64,000 bases of DNA from Oleiagrimonas soli (GTDB taxonomy: Bacteria; Pseudomonadota; Gammaproteobacteria; Xanthomonadales; Rhodanobacteraceae), in contig NZ_KN196470.1 of NCBI RefSeq assembly GCF_000761445.1, forward strand, positions 1,224,823 to 1,288,822, in the 5' to 3' direction. Of the stretch, positions 26,679 through 35,791 are shown in pieces. The position numbers were made by a program, and so were the translations under genes. The notes beneath the pieces are model-generated. The model was not told the origin of the DNA. It ran no database searches and was given only the letters and a program-made list of their open reading frames with translations. Position 1 is the stretch's first letter; each line of letters opens with the position of its first letter.

Positions 26679-27533
26679 ATGGATCGGATGAGCGTGCTGC
26701 ACTGGTTGGAACCCTGGGAATTCTCGCCGACGGTGGTCGTCTGCTGCGCGATCGCCGCGCTGCTGTACGTGCGCGGCGCGCGGCGGCGTGCGCCGGGTTT
26801 CGCGCGGCAGTTGGCGTTCTGGATCGGTCTGGGACTGATCTATGTGGCGCTGCACACCTACGTGGATTACTACGCCGAACGCGAATTCTTCATCCACCGC
26901 ATCCAGCATCTGGCCCTGCATCACCTGGGGCCGTTCCTGATCGCGCTGTCCGCGCCCGGGCCGGTGCTGCGCGCCGGTCTGCCGCTGCGCTGGCGCAGCC
27001 GGGGCCTGGCGCGCATGCAGGCCAGCACGGCATGGCACGTGCTGTTCGACGTGCTGTTGAATCCATGGGTGGCGTCGGTGCTGTTCTTCGGCGTCATCTA
27101 CCTGTGGCTGTGGCCGTCGATCCACTTCGTGGCGATGCTCGACTGGCGCTGGTACCGGGTGATGAACTGGAGCGTGACCGTCGACGGCCTGATGTTCTGG
27201 TGGCTGGTGCTGGATCGCCGGCCGAGTCCGCCGGCGCGACTGGCGCCGGGCGTGCGCGTGCTGATCGCGCTGGCGGTGGCGGTGCCGCAGATTTTGATCG
27301 GCGCGATGGTCACCTTCGCGCGTCACGATCTGTATCCGATCTACGACATCTGCGGCCGCGCCTTTCCGTCCATCAGCACCATGACTTCGCAGCTGATCGG
27401 CGGTCTGGTGCTGTGGATTCCCAGCGCGATGATGAGCGTGATCGCGGCGTTGATCGCGTTGCGCAACTGGATGTCGTTGTCGGCGCGCGGCCGTTTGCCG
27501 AAGCGCCGCGTGCGCGGTCGCGTCAGTCGCTGA
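26679..27533 (+). CDS. caa3/CtaG-type cytochrome oxidase assembly membrane protein
   Basis: This is a 284-aa polytopic inner-membrane protein (seven helices) of the CtaG_2 (caa3_CtaG) family, implicated in copper insertion into haem-copper oxidases. Conserved His residues are in HTYVDYYAEREFFIHRIQHL, LHHLGPF, WPSIHF and FARHDLYPIYD. The start is either the ATG at 26679 or the one at 26688; ribosome-site evidence is weak. Its 3' end overlaps the convergent PCuAC gene by 11 bp. With PCuAC and SCO on the other strand, it makes a copper-delivery locus. Confidence 0.86.
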   Translation: MDRMSVLHWLEPWEFSPTVVVCCAIAALLYVRGARRRAPGFARQLAFWIGLGLIYVALHTYVDYYAEREFFIHRIQHLALHHLGPFLIALSAPGPVLRAGLPLRWRSRGLARMQASTAWHVLFDVLLNPWVASVLFFGVIYLWLWPSIHFVAMLDWRWYRVMNWSVTVDGLMFWWLVLDRRPSPPARLAPGVRVLIALAVAVPQILIGAMVTFARHDLYPIYDICGRAFPSISTMTSQLIGGLVLWIPSAMMSVIAALIALRNWMSLSARGRLPKRRVRGRVSR

Positions 27534-27981
27534 CGCCGGTGGCGTTGGCCGGACGCGCCAGGAAGTCGGCGTGCAGCGTGCTGCCGTCGGCGAAGCGCAG
27601 CTGCAAGGCCACCTGTGTGCCGGGCTTCACCGGATGCACGGCCTGCATCAGCATCAGGTGGTAGCCGCCGGGCGCGAATTCGACCTTGCCATGCGCCGGG
27701 ATGGTGAGGCTTGGCACCATGCGCATGCGCGAGACGCCGCCGGACTCGCTGCTCTGATGCAGCATGACGGTGGAGTAGGCCGGGCTGCTGGCACCGACCA
27801 GCTTCACCGCGCGGTCGCCGTCGTTGTGCAGCACGGCGTAACCGGCGTTGGGCAGCGCGCCCGGCAGGACGCGAATCCAGGCCGCGCGGACATGCACGGC
27901 GTCGCTGTCCTTGGCCTGGGCCAGCGCGGGCAGTCCGAGTGCGAACGCCAACGCGAGGGCGAGCGTCTTGCAGATGCGCAT
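27523..27981 (-). CDS. Periplasmic copper chaperone PCuAC
   Basis: This 152-aa secreted copper(I) chaperone delivers copper to the CuA or CuB centre of oxidases. The signal peptide ends near ALAQA. The family metal motif H-M-x10-M-x21-H-x-M is exact in spacing: His75, Met86, His108, Met110. It lies 5 bp downstream of the SCO gene on the same strand, so the two are co-transcribed, and it is convergent with the CtaG-like gene. Confidence 0.93.
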   Translation of the reverse strand: MRICKTLALALAFALGLPALAQAKDSDAVHVRAAWIRVLPGALPNAGYAVLHNDGDRAVKLVGASSPAYSTVMLHQSSESGGVSRMRMVPSLTIPAHGKVEFAPGGYHLMLMQAVHPVKPGTQVALQLRFADGSTLHADFLARPANATGVSD

Positions 27982-27986
27982 ATCGA

Positions 27987-28613
27987 TCAGTCTCCGGTGT
28001 TGAGCAGCAGGTGCAGGTCGTGCACCAGGTCGTCGTTGCTGGTGGCCGGCGTGGCCAGTACGCGGGCGCGGCCCTGGCGGTCGAAGACGTAGATCGCCGA
28101 GCTGTGGTTGACCTCGTAGCCGCCGTTCTTGGCTTCCTTGCCACGGTCGAACGCGGCGCGGTAACGCTTGGCCAGCGCGCGAATCTGCGCGCGGGTGCCG
28201 GTGAGGCCGACGGCATGCGCGTCGAATGCGTTCACGTACTGATGCAGCACCGGCACCGTGTCGCGCGCGGGATCGACCGTGACGAACAGGAAGCGCGCGT
28301 CGTCGGCCTGCTTGCCCAGACGCTGCATCACCACGTGCACGCGGGTCAGCGTCAGCGGGCATACGTCGGGGCAGTGCGTGTAGCCGAAGTACAGCATCGT
28401 GACCTTGCCGAGGTAGTCCTTGGCGGTGACGGTCTTACCGTTGTCGTCGGTCAGCTGGAACTGCAGGTCGGGCAGGTGGCCGGTGACGTCGGTGAGGCGG
28501 AATTTCAGCTTCGGTGCGCTGTGGCAACCGGCCAGGAGGGCCGCGGCGATCAGGGTCGCGATCAGGCCGATCAGCAGGCCCGTGCGGCGGACAGGAAGTC
28601 GAGGGCTGTTCAT
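27987..28613 (-). CDS. SCO1/SenC family copper metallochaperone
   Basis: This 208-aa membrane-tethered thioredoxin-fold protein binds copper and helps assemble CuA or the cbb3 active site. Lipobox LLAGC has Cys30, the copper-binding CPDVC has Cys81 and Cys85, and the third ligand is His170 (NHSSAIYVFD). FGYTHCPDVCPLTL is the classic SCO signature. It is followed at once by PCuAC. The promoter should lie in the short gap shared with the divergent DUF423 gene. Confidence 0.94.
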   Translation of the reverse strand: MNSPRLPVRRTGLLIGLIATLIAAALLAGCHSAPKLKFRLTDVTGHLPDLQFQLTDDNGKTVTAKDYLGKVTMLYFGYTHCPDVCPLTLTRVHVVMQRLGKQADDARFLFVTVDPARDTVPVLHQYVNAFDAHAVGLTGTRAQIRALAKRYRAAFDRGKEAKNGGYEVNHSSAIYVFDRQGRARVLATPATSNDDLVHDLHLLLNTGD

Positions 28614-28665
28614 GGCCGGTCAGGATACGCCAAGATGGCCGGGTTTTCGTTTCGGGAGCCGACGC

Positions 28666-29043
28666 GTGCGACATTCTGTCCCTTTCCTGGGCGGCTGGCT
28701 GGTGGCCGTCGCCGGCGCCAGCGCGGTGCTGCTGGGCGCGTTCGGTGCGCACGGCCTGCGCGCCACGCTGGACGCGCAGCACATGCAGATCTGGGAAACC
28801 GCCGTGCAGTACCAGTTCTGGCACGTGCTGGCGCTCGCGCTGACGGTGGGGCTGGCGCACCGCGGGCGGGCGTCGAAGACGGCGCGGATCGCCTTCGCGC
28901 TGGGCATCGTGCTGTTCAGCGGCAGCCTCTATGCGCTGGCGCTCGGTGCGCCGCGCTGGGTTGGCATCGTCACGCCGTTCGGCGGCATCGCCTTCGTGGT
29001 CGGCTGGCTGGCGCTGGGCTGGTCGATGCGCGCGCGTCGCTGA
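28666..29043 (+). CDS. DUF423 family small membrane protein
   Basis: This 125-aa protein has four predicted transmembrane helices and the DUF423 signature [16 protein letters not shown] followed by [16 protein letters not shown] and [14 protein letters not shown]. The function is unknown. The start is a GTG at 28666 ([11 protein letters not shown]), with GGAG 9 bp upstream; no suitable ATG exists. It is divergent from the SCO gene. Confidence 0.88.
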   Translation: MRHSVPFLGGWLVAVAGASAVLLGAFGAHGLRATLDAQHMQIWETAVQYQFWHVLALALTVGLAHRGRASKTARIAFALGIVLFSGSLYALALGAPRWVGIVTPFGGIAFVVGWLALGWSMRARR

Positions 29044-29101
29044 CGAGGCGCGCCGCATTCGTGTAGCCGGCTACAATGCGGCGATCGTCTGTGGAGGCAT
29101 C

Positions 29102-30283
29102 ATGAAAGCACTGGGCACCCCCTTGAGCGAACGCGCCACGCGCGTGCTGTTGCTGGGTTCGGGCGAACTCGGCAAGGAAGTGGCGATCGAACTGCAGCGG
29201 TTCGCGGTCGAGGTGATCGCCGTGGATCGCTACGCCCACGCACCGGCCATGCAGGTCGCGCACCGCAGCCACGTCATCGACATGCTCGACGGCGAAGCGC
29301 TGCGCCGCCTGATCGAGCTGGAGAAGCCGGACCTGGTGGTGCCCGAGATCGAGGCCATCCACACCCCGACGCTGGAAGCGATGGAGCGCGAGGGCCTGCA
29401 CGTGATTCCCACCGCGCGCGCCGCGCGGCTGACCATGGACCGCGAGGGCATCCGCCGGCTGGCGGCCGAGGAGCTGGGCCTGCCGACGTCGCCGTACCGC
29501 TTCTGCGGCACGCGCGAGGAATACGAGCAGGCCATCGAGGCGATTGGCCTGCCGTGCGTGGTCAAGCCAGTGATGAGTTCGTCGGGCAAGGGTCAGAGCG
29601 TGCTGCGCACGCGCGAGGACATCGGTCCGGCCTGGGACTACGCGCAGTCTGGCGGACGCGCCGGGCAGGGACGGGTGATCGTCGAGGGCTTCGTCGCCTT
29701 CGACTACGAGATCACGCTGCTGACCGTGCGTCATCGCGACGGCACGTCCTTCTGCGCGCCGATCGGCCATGTGCAGGAAGACGGCGACTACCGCGAATCG
29801 TGGCAGCCGCAGCCGATGAGCGAGGCCGCGCGCGTCGGGGCCGAGCGCATCGCCGGCACCATGACCGAGGCGCTCGGCGGCGTCGGTCTGTTCGGCGTCG
29901 AATGCTTCGTACGCGGCGACACGGTGATTTTCTCCGAGGTCAGCCCGCGGCCGCACGACACCGGGCTGGTCACGCTGATCTCGCAGGATCTGTCCGAGTT
30001 CGCACTGCATGCGCGAGCGATCCTCGGCCTGCCGATTCCCGCGATCCGCAGCTTCGGTCCATCGGCGTCCTGCGCGGTGCTGGTCGAGGGCGAGGGCCGG
30101 CATCCGGTCTACCACGGTCTCGACGAGGCGCTGGCCGCCCCCGACACCGCGCTGCGCGTGTTCGGCAAGCCGGAGGTGTCCGGTCGCCGGCGCATGGCGG
30201 TGACGCTGGCGCGCGGCGAGGATATCGAGGACGCGCGCGCCAAGGCGCGCACGGCGGCGGCGTGCATCCGGGTTACGTTCTGA
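29102..30283 (+). CDS. purT: Formate-dependent phosphoribosylglycinamide formyltransferase
   Basis: PurT makes formyl-GAR from GAR, formate and ATP, a folate-independent route for step 3 of purine synthesis. The 393-aa ATP-grasp protein has [19 protein letters not shown] at the N-terminus, [14 protein letters not shown] (the ATP-binding loop), [14 protein letters not shown] and the C-terminal [13 protein letters not shown]. The ATG at 29102 is preceded by TGGAGG. It is convergent with bpt, with 9 bp between the stops. Confidence 0.96.
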   Translation: MKALGTPLSERATRVLLLGSGELGKEVAIELQRFAVEVIAVDRYAHAPAMQVAHRSHVIDMLDGEALRRLIELEKPDLVVPEIEAIHTPTLEAMEREGLHVIPTARAARLTMDREGIRRLAAEELGLPTSPYRFCGTREEYEQAIEAIGLPCVVKPVMSSSGKGQSVLRTREDIGPAWDYAQSGGRAGQGRVIVEGFVAFDYEITLLTVRHRDGTSFCAPIGHVQEDGDYRESWQPQPMSEAARVGAERIAGTMTEALGGVGLFGVECFVRGDTVIFSEVSPRPHDTGLVTLISQDLSEFALHARAILGLPIPAIRSFGPSASCAVLVEGEGRHPVYHGLDEALAAPDTALRVFGKPEVSGRRRMAVTLARGEDIEDARAKARTAAACIRVTF

Positions 30284-30292
30284 TCGCGGGGA

Positions 30293-31000
30293 TCACTCGT
30301 CCAGCGGCACCCACTGGTCTTCGCGCAGGACTTCCAGCGGGCGGAAGCGCCGCTTGTAGTCCATCTTCGGGTGGCCTTCGATCCAGTAGCCCAGATACAG
30401 GTATTCCAGGCCGCGTTCCCGGGCCAGTTCGATCTGGCTGAGAATGCCGAAGGTGCCCAGGCTGCGCGCCGAGGCGTCTGGGTCGAAGAAGGTGTAGACC
30501 GCCGACAGGCCGCTGACGCAGACGTCGGTGACGGCGACGCCGAGCAGCTTGCCGTCCTTGCGCATCTCCAGAAACAGCGTGGGACTCCACGGCGCGCTGA
30601 GGAAGTGTCGGAAATCCTCCGGTTCGGCTTCGTCCATGCCGCCGCCGGGATGACGGCTGCGCAGGTAACGCTTGTACAGCGCGAAGCGTTCTTCGGTGTA
30701 GACCGGCTCGGTCGGATGCAGGGTGAGATCGGCGTTGCGCCTGGCGCAGCGGCGCTGGCTGCGGTCGGGCGTGAAGGTCTGCACCGGCACGCGGCACGGC
30801 ACGCAGGCTTGGCAGCGCGCGCAGCGTGGGCGGTACAGATGCCCGCCGGCGCGGCGGAAGCCCTGCGCGAGCGCGCCGGGATACAGGCGATCCAGGTTCG
30901 GCGCGGCCGGATCGAGCACCAGGTTCTGCGCCGCGCGGTCGCTGTAATAGCCGCAGGCGTGGGGCAGGGTCAGGAACAGGCGAATGCGTTCGGAGCGCAT
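30293..31000 (-). CDS. bpt: Aspartate/glutamate leucyltransferase
   Basis: This enzyme transfers leucine from leucyl-tRNA to N-terminal Asp or Glu of proteins, creating an N-degron for ClpAP. The 235-aa protein has the R-transferase family Cys motif CARCQACVPCRVPV near residues 60-72, the DRSQRRCARRN segment and the C-terminal domain TFFDPDASARSLGTFGILSQ and YLGYWIEGHPKMDYK. It belongs to the Bpt (Ate-like) group of Proteobacteria. The start ATG at 31000 encodes the conserved MRSERIRLFLT. Confidence 0.93.
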   Translation of the reverse strand: MRSERIRLFLTLPHACGYYSDRAAQNLVLDPAAPNLDRLYPGALAQGFRRAGGHLYRPRCARCQACVPCRVPVQTFTPDRSQRRCARRNADLTLHPTEPVYTEERFALYKRYLRSRHPGGGMDEAEPEDFRHFLSAPWSPTLFLEMRKDGKLLGVAVTDVCVSGLSAVYTFFDPDASARSLGTFGILSQIELARERGLEYLYLGYWIEGHPKMDYKRRFRPLEVLREDQWVPLDE

Positions 31001-31070
31001 CGGATCGGTCCGGCGGAGTTCGCCAACAGTCTACGACGACCGCCGCGGGCCGCGTCCAGTGCTGTGGGGA

Positions 31071-31472
31071 TCAGTGCGAGAACGTCATGCGCAGCACCAT
31101 CAGCGCGATCACGGCGACGATGGCGGCGAAGGCGATGGTGCGCGCGCGGCGCACGGCGGACTTGCGGCGGAGGATGGCGCGTTCGGCGCTGTTGCTGGCG
31201 CGCGAGGCGGCCAGCACGTCGGCGTGGCGCGTCAGCGGTTCCAGGCCCGCTTCGCGCAGCAGCGCGCGGGCCTTGGGCAGATCGTCGGCGAAACGCACCT
31301 CCACCTGCGGCCATTGCTGGGTATCGCCCGGTCGCGTGTAGCTGAAGCGGGCGTAGCTGGAACGCTGGTAGGACGCGCGGTTGTTGATCTTGGTCTCGAT
31401 GCCGTGCTCGGCGAGCATGGCGACCACGCGGTTGATGTTTTCTTCTCGGGGGGAGGTATAGATCTCACGCAT
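31071..31472 (-). CDS. DUF2007-like protein with C-terminal membrane helix
   Basis: In this 133-aa protein the N-terminal ~80 residues fit the putative prokaryotic signal-transducing (DUF2007) fold: IYTSPREENINRVVAMLAEH, GIETKI, then VEVRFADDLPKARALLREAG. A basic linker leads to one transmembrane helix near the C-terminus (IAFAAIVAVIALMVL). The function is unknown; by memory, homologues sit next to tesB in Xanthomonadales. The ATG at 31472 follows GGAGG-like sequence weakly. It lies 21 bp after tesB on the same strand. Confidence 0.8.
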   Translation of the reverse strand: MREIYTSPREENINRVVAMLAEHGIETKINNRASYQRSSYARFSYTRPGDTQQWPQVEVRFADDLPKARALLREAGLEPLTRHADVLAASRASNSAERAILRRKSAVRRARTIAFAAIVAVIALMVLRMTFSH

Positions 31473-31493
31473 GGGACAAGGATACTCCGTGGC

Positions 31494-32366
31494 TCAGTCG
31501 TCGTCGCGCAGGCGCACCAGGCCTTCCTGCGCGGTCGAGGCCACCAGCTTGCCGTCGCGGCTGAAGATCATGCCGCGCGCCAGGCCGCGCGCGCCCTGCG
31601 CGGTGGGGCTGTCGAACGAGTACAGCAGCCACTCGTCGACACGGAACGGGCGGTGGAACCACATCGCGTGGTCGAGGCTGGCCATCTGCACGTTGTGGCT
31701 GATGTAGGAAATGCCGTGCGGCAGCGTGGTGGTGCCGATCAGGTGGAAATCCGAGGCGTAGGCCAGCAGCGCGCGCTGCTGGTCGGCCGTGGTGTCCGGC
31801 ACCGGTGCGGTCAGGCGGAACCAGATGTGCTGGTAGGGCGGACGCTTGGCCGGGTGTATCTCGTCGCGCGGCCAGACCTGGCGGAACTCGAACGGACGGT
31901 CCGCGCCCAGCCATCGCTGCAACTTCACCGGCAGTTTGGCGAATTCCTCCGGCGGCAGCGGGTCCTGCGGGATGATGTCTTCCGGCGCGGGCACCTCCGG
32001 CATCGAGGTCTGGTGCTCGAAGCCGTCCTCGGCGATCTGGAACGACACCGCGCAGTTGAGGATCGGCTTGCCGTGCTGGATGGCGACCACGCGGCGCGAG
32101 GAGAAGCTGTGGCCGTCGCGGGCGCGTTCGACCGAATACACGATCGGCGCCTCGATGTCGCCGGCGCGCAGGAAGTAGGCGTGCAGGGAATGTGCCTGGC
32201 GGTCCGGTTCGACGGTCTGCTGCGCGGCCGACAGCGCCTGTCCGAGCACCTGGCCGCCGAACACGAAGCGCGTGCCGATGTCGCGGCTCTGGCCGCGGAA
32301 CAGGTTGTCTTCAAGGCGCTCCAGCCGCAGCAGCTCGACCAGCTCGGCGACGTGCTTGTTGCTCAT
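31494..32366 (-). CDS. tesB: Acyl-CoA thioesterase II
   Basis: TesB hydrolyses medium- and long-chain acyl-CoA to free acid and CoA in the cytoplasm. The 290-aa protein has two hotdog domains: FVFGGQVLGQALSAAQQTV with HSLHAYFLRAGD in the first, and MASLDHAMWFHRPFRVDEW with SPTAQGARGLARGMIF and STAQEGLVR in the second. The Asp of SLDHA and the Gln near the C-terminus match the catalytic triad of E. coli TesB. The start is the ATG at 32366. Confidence 0.95.
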   Translation of the reverse strand: MSNKHVAELVELLRLERLEDNLFRGQSRDIGTRFVFGGQVLGQALSAAQQTVEPDRQAHSLHAYFLRAGDIEAPIVYSVERARDGHSFSSRRVVAIQHGKPILNCAVSFQIAEDGFEHQTSMPEVPAPEDIIPQDPLPPEEFAKLPVKLQRWLGADRPFEFRQVWPRDEIHPAKRPPYQHIWFRLTAPVPDTTADQQRALLAYASDFHLIGTTTLPHGISYISHNVQMASLDHAMWFHRPFRVDEWLLYSFDSPTAQGARGLARGMIFSRDGKLVASTAQEGLVRLRDDD

Positions 32367-32417
32367 GGGACATCCGGGTGCGGGAATGCCCCGAAGTATA
32401 ACGGGACGCGGCTTCGC

Positions 32418-32984
32418 TCAGGGGTGCAGACGTTGCAGCGGCAGGCCTTCGAGCACGCGCGGCCAGGGGAACTGCGGGCCGGGATCGCGCTTGCGATGCA
32501 CTTCGATGGACGGGTCGTCGCTGGCCGGCACCATCGTGGTGTCCAGGTCCTCGTGACCGGCGATCCAGTGCAGGTTCGGGTAGTCCTTGCGCAACTGGCC
32601 CAGCAAGGCGCGCAGACTGGCGATCTGCGCGGCGGTGTAGGGCTGGGTCATGGTCTGGTGGCGGCTGTCCAGCCAGTCCGGGTAGCGGCCGACGTTGACC
32701 AGTTCGATGCCGATGGCGCGCTCGTTGTAGCCGCGCGTGTGGTTGGCGACCCGGGTGCCCGGCACGTAGCGATACACGCGGCCGTCGCGGTCGATGTAGA
32801 AGTGGCCGCTGTTGCCGGTGCCGGAGGCGTACAGCACCTTTTCGCCATAGCGCCGCGCGGTGGCGAGGTCGGGCAGTTCGGTGCAGTGGATCACCACCAG
32901 GTCGACGGCGCTGGCCGGGCGTGCGTCCAGATGGCTCACGTAGGGCAGCGGCTGATCGTGGATGGGCGGGGGCGGCATCGGCAT
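32418..32984 (-). CDS. N-acetylmuramoyl-L-alanine amidase, AmpD-like (Amidase_2)
   Basis: This 188-aa zinc amidase cleaves the bond between MurNAc and L-Ala in peptidoglycan or its turnover products. The zinc ligands are visible: VVIHCTEL (first His), WIAGHEDLDT (region of the second His) and KRDPGPQFPW (Asp). YNERAIGIELVN carries the catalytic Glu. No signal peptide is seen, so a cytoplasmic AmpD-like role in muropeptide recycling is likely, but divergence from AmpD leaves room for another amidase type. The start ATG at 32984 lacks a strong ribosome site. Confidence 0.87.
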   Translation of the reverse strand: MPMPPPPIHDQPLPYVSHLDARPASAVDLVVIHCTELPDLATARRYGEKVLYASGTGNSGHFYIDRDGRVYRYVPGTRVANHTRGYNERAIGIELVNVGRYPDWLDSRHQTMTQPYTAAQIASLRALLGQLRKDYPNLHWIAGHEDLDTTMVPASDDPSIEVHRKRDPGPQFPWPRVLEGLPLQRLHP

Positions 32985-33071
32985 GGCCGGCAGTGTCGCA
33001 TGTAGCCGCGGCCGCGTCATGACGGCCGCAGCGGCTACAATGTGCGATCCGTCCACCGCATCGGAGCGCGC

Positions 33072-33593
33072 ATGCGCGGTCACGTCATTCTCTCCCACGG
33101 CACCGGCAGCGGGCCGCAGGCGACCAAGGTCAGCGTGCTGGCCGACACCGCCGAGGCGCTGGGCTATTCCACCGAGCGTCCGGACTACCGCGACTGCGAC
33201 GCGCTGGGCGAGGCGGCTTCGGTCGCGCCGCGCGTCGCGCGCTTGGTCGAGCGCATCCACGCCGCGCCGCAGCCGCCGATCCTGGTCGGTTCGAGCATGG
33301 GCGCGTTCGTGTCCGGACTGGCGTCGCTGCAGGCGCCGTGCCGCGCCTTGTTCCTGATGGCGCTGCCGGTCGGTCTGCCCGGCGCGGAGCCGCAATTCGA
33401 CATGGCGCGCGACGTGCCGTCGATGCTGATCCATGGCTTCGCCGACGAGCTGTGTCCGGCCGACGCCGCGCTGGCCTTCGCCGACCGCGTCGGCATGCCG
33501 GCGCTGCTGGTCGCCGACGGCCATCGTCTGTCCGATCACGTGGCGACGATCGACCATCAGTTCCGCCTCTTTCTGGAGCACCTTTCGGCGTGA
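33072..33593 (+). CDS. Alpha/beta-hydrolase (YcaC/KANL3-like small hydrolase)
   Basis: This 173-aa compact alpha/beta-hydrolase has HGTGSGPQ (oxyanion loop), the nucleophile elbow GSSMGAFVSG, GFADELCP (Asp) and DGHRLSDH (His). The substrate is unknown. The ATG at 33072 follows GGAG. Its TGA overlaps the GTG of rlmKL (GTGA), so they are translationally coupled, which is the only functional clue. Confidence 0.85.
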   Translation: MRGHVILSHGTGSGPQATKVSVLADTAEALGYSTERPDYRDCDALGEAASVAPRVARLVERIHAAPQPPILVGSSMGAFVSGLASLQAPCRALFLMALPVGLPGAEPQFDMARDVPSMLIHGFADELCPADAALAFADRVGMPALLVADGHRLSDHVATIDHQFRLFLEHLSA

Positions 33594-35719
33594 GCGATTT
33601 CTTTGTCAGCTGTCCGCGCGGCCTGGAATACCTGCTGCGCGACGAAATGCTCGCGCTGGGCGCGGCGTCCGCACACGAGGCTCTGGCCGGCGTGCACGTC
33701 GAGGGCGATCTGGAGATGGCCTACCGCGCCTGCCTGCATTCGCGTCTGGCCAGTCGCGTGCTGTGGCCGCTGGTGCAGTTCGAGGCCGCCGACGAGCAGG
33801 CGCTGTACGACGGCGTGCGCGGCGTGGACTGGGCGCCGCATCTGGCCGCGAACGGCACGCTGGCGGTCGAGGCAGTGGTCTCGCGCAGCACGGTGCGGCA
33901 CAACCGCTATGCGGCGCAGCGGGTCAAGGACGCCATCGTCGATCAGTTCCGCGAGGAAACCGGTGCGCGTCCGTCGGTCGACACCGAGCGCCCGGACGTG
34001 CGCGTGCATCTGCGCCTGAAACGCAATCAGGCGGCGCTGTCGCTGGATCTTTCCGGCACGCCGCTGCATCGCCGCGGCTGGCGCAGCGGGCAGGGCGAAG
34101 CGCCGCTGAAGGAGAACCTGGCGGCGGCCATGCTGCTGCGCGCGCAGTGGCCGCGCATCTACGCCGAGGGCGGCGCGCTGGTCGATCCGATGTGTGGCTC
34201 CGGCACGCTGCTGATCGAGGCGGCCTGGATGGCGGCCGACGTCGCGCCCGGTCTGCATCGCGACTATTTCGGTTTCCTCGGCTGGCGCGGACACAACGAC
34301 GCGCTATGGCAGCGTTTGAAGGCCGAGGCGCAGGCGCGCGCCGACGAAGGCCTGCGCGCGCTGCGTCCGTGTTTCTTCGGCAGCGATCAGGACGAGCGCG
34401 TGCTGCGCATCGCCGTGCGCAACGCGCAGGCGGCGGGCGTGGCCGGATTCGTGCGCCTCGAGCGCCACGACGTCGCGCATCTGCCGCCGGCCGAGGGCGA
34501 TGCCGGCGGCCTGATCGTGACCAACCCGCCGTACGGCGAGCGTCTGGGCGATCGCGACCGGCTGCCGGCGCTGTATCACGAACTGGGCGCGGTGCTGCGC
34601 GAGCGCTATCCCGGCTGGCGCGCCGCGGTGCTGTGCGGCGACGCCGAACTCGGCAGCGCGCTGGGCGTGCGCGCCGACAAGCGCTACACGCTGTACAACG
34701 GCGCGCTGGAAACCACGCTGGTGACGTTCTCGCTGCGCGCGACCGATGCGCCCGCGCCGACGCCGAAACCGTTGTCCGAATCGGCGCAGATGCTGGCCAA
34801 CCGTCTGCGCAAGAACCTCAAGCATCTGCGCAAGCGCCTGACCCGCGAAGGCATCACCTGCTTCCGCGCCTACGATCAGGATTTGCCCGAATACGCGTTC
34901 GCCATCGACGTGTACGAGGACTGGCTGCACCTGCAGGAATACCGCGCGCCTGCCGACGTGCCCGAACACGTCGCCGCGGGTCGGGTGCGTGAGGCGGTGC
35001 GCGTGGTGTCCGAAGTCTTCGAGGTGCCGCGCGAGCGCATCGCGGTCAAGCAGCGTCGTCGCGGCAAGGGCGGCTCCAAGTACGGTCAGTTCGATCAGCG
35101 CGGCGAGACTGTCGAAGTGGGCGAGGGCGGTCTGCGCTTCCTGGTCAACCTGACCGACTACCTCGACACCGGCTTGTTTCTCGATCATCGCCTGGTGCGC
35201 GCGAAGCTGCGCGAACTGGCCAGGGGGCGACGCTTCCTGAACCTGTTCGCCTACACGGCCACCGCCTCGGTGTATGCCGCGGCCGGCGGCGCGCGCGAGA
35301 CGGTCAGCGTCGACCTTTCCGCCACCTACCTGGACTGGGCCTCGCGCAATCTGGCGCTGAACGGCTTCACCGGCGCGGCGCATCGTCTGGCGCAGGCCGA
35401 CGCCATGACCTGGCTGCGCGAGGACCGCAGCCGCTACGGCCTGATCTACGTCGATCCGCCGACCTTCTCCAACTCCAAGCGCACCGAGGCCGATTTCGAC
35501 GTGCAGCGCGATCACGTGGCGCTGCTGGAAGCCTGCGCGGCGCGTCTGGAAGACGATGGCGTACTGGTTTTTTCCAACAATTTCAGGCGTTTCAAGCTGG
35601 ATGAGCAGGCGCTTTCGAGCACCTTCGCGATCCAGGACTGGAGCGCCGCGTCGATTCCGTTCGATTTCGCGCGGCGCGGCGACATTCACGGCTGCTGGCT
35701 GCTGACCCGGCGGTCCTGA
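33590..35719 (+). CDS. rlmL: Bifunctional 23S rRNA methyltransferase RlmKL
   Basis: This enzyme makes m2G2445 (RlmL part) and m7G2069 (RlmK part) in 23S rRNA. The 709-aa protein has an N-terminal THUMP domain, the RlmL methyltransferase with DPMCGSGTLLIEA and TNPPYGERLGD, and the RlmK methyltransferase with LNLFAYTATASVYAA and VDPPTFSNSKR. The length matches the ~700 aa fused proteins of gammaproteobacteria. The start is a GTG at 33590 (VSDFFVSCPRGLE), overlapping the upstream hydrolase stop. Confidence 0.95.
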   Translation: MSDFFVSCPRGLEYLLRDEMLALGAASAHEALAGVHVEGDLEMAYRACLHSRLASRVLWPLVQFEAADEQALYDGVRGVDWAPHLAANGTLAVEAVVSRSTVRHNRYAAQRVKDAIVDQFREETGARPSVDTERPDVRVHLRLKRNQAALSLDLSGTPLHRRGWRSGQGEAPLKENLAAAMLLRAQWPRIYAEGGALVDPMCGSGTLLIEAAWMAADVAPGLHRDYFGFLGWRGHNDALWQRLKAEAQARADEGLRALRPCFFGSDQDERVLRIAVRNAQAAGVAGFVRLERHDVAHLPPAEGDAGGLIVTNPPYGERLGDRDRLPALYHELGAVLRERYPGWRAAVLCGDAELGSALGVRADKRYTLYNGALETTLVTFSLRATDAPAPTPKPLSESAQMLANRLRKNLKHLRKRLTREGITCFRAYDQDLPEYAFAIDVYEDWLHLQEYRAPADVPEHVAAGRVREAVRVVSEVFEVPRERIAVKQRRRGKGGSKYGQFDQRGETVEVGEGGLRFLVNLTDYLDTGLFLDHRLVRAKLRELARGRRFLNLFAYTATASVYAAAGGARETVSVDLSATYLDWASRNLALNGFTGAAHRLAQADAMTWLREDRSRYGLIYVDPPTFSNSKRTEADFDVQRDHVALLEACAARLEDDGVLVFSNNFRRFKLDEQALSSTFAIQDWSAASIPFDFARRGDIHGCWLLTRRS

Positions 35720-35791
35720 GGGTTCCTGCACCCTTCAGTTTCGATTCAGCGCCAGCCGACCAATCTCGACGCCAGATTGCGGAGAACCGAC

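Noticed and set aside
34304-35731. Minus-strand 475-codon frame opposite rlmKL
   Set aside because: It is antisense to two clear methyltransferase domains and has no start context or domain.
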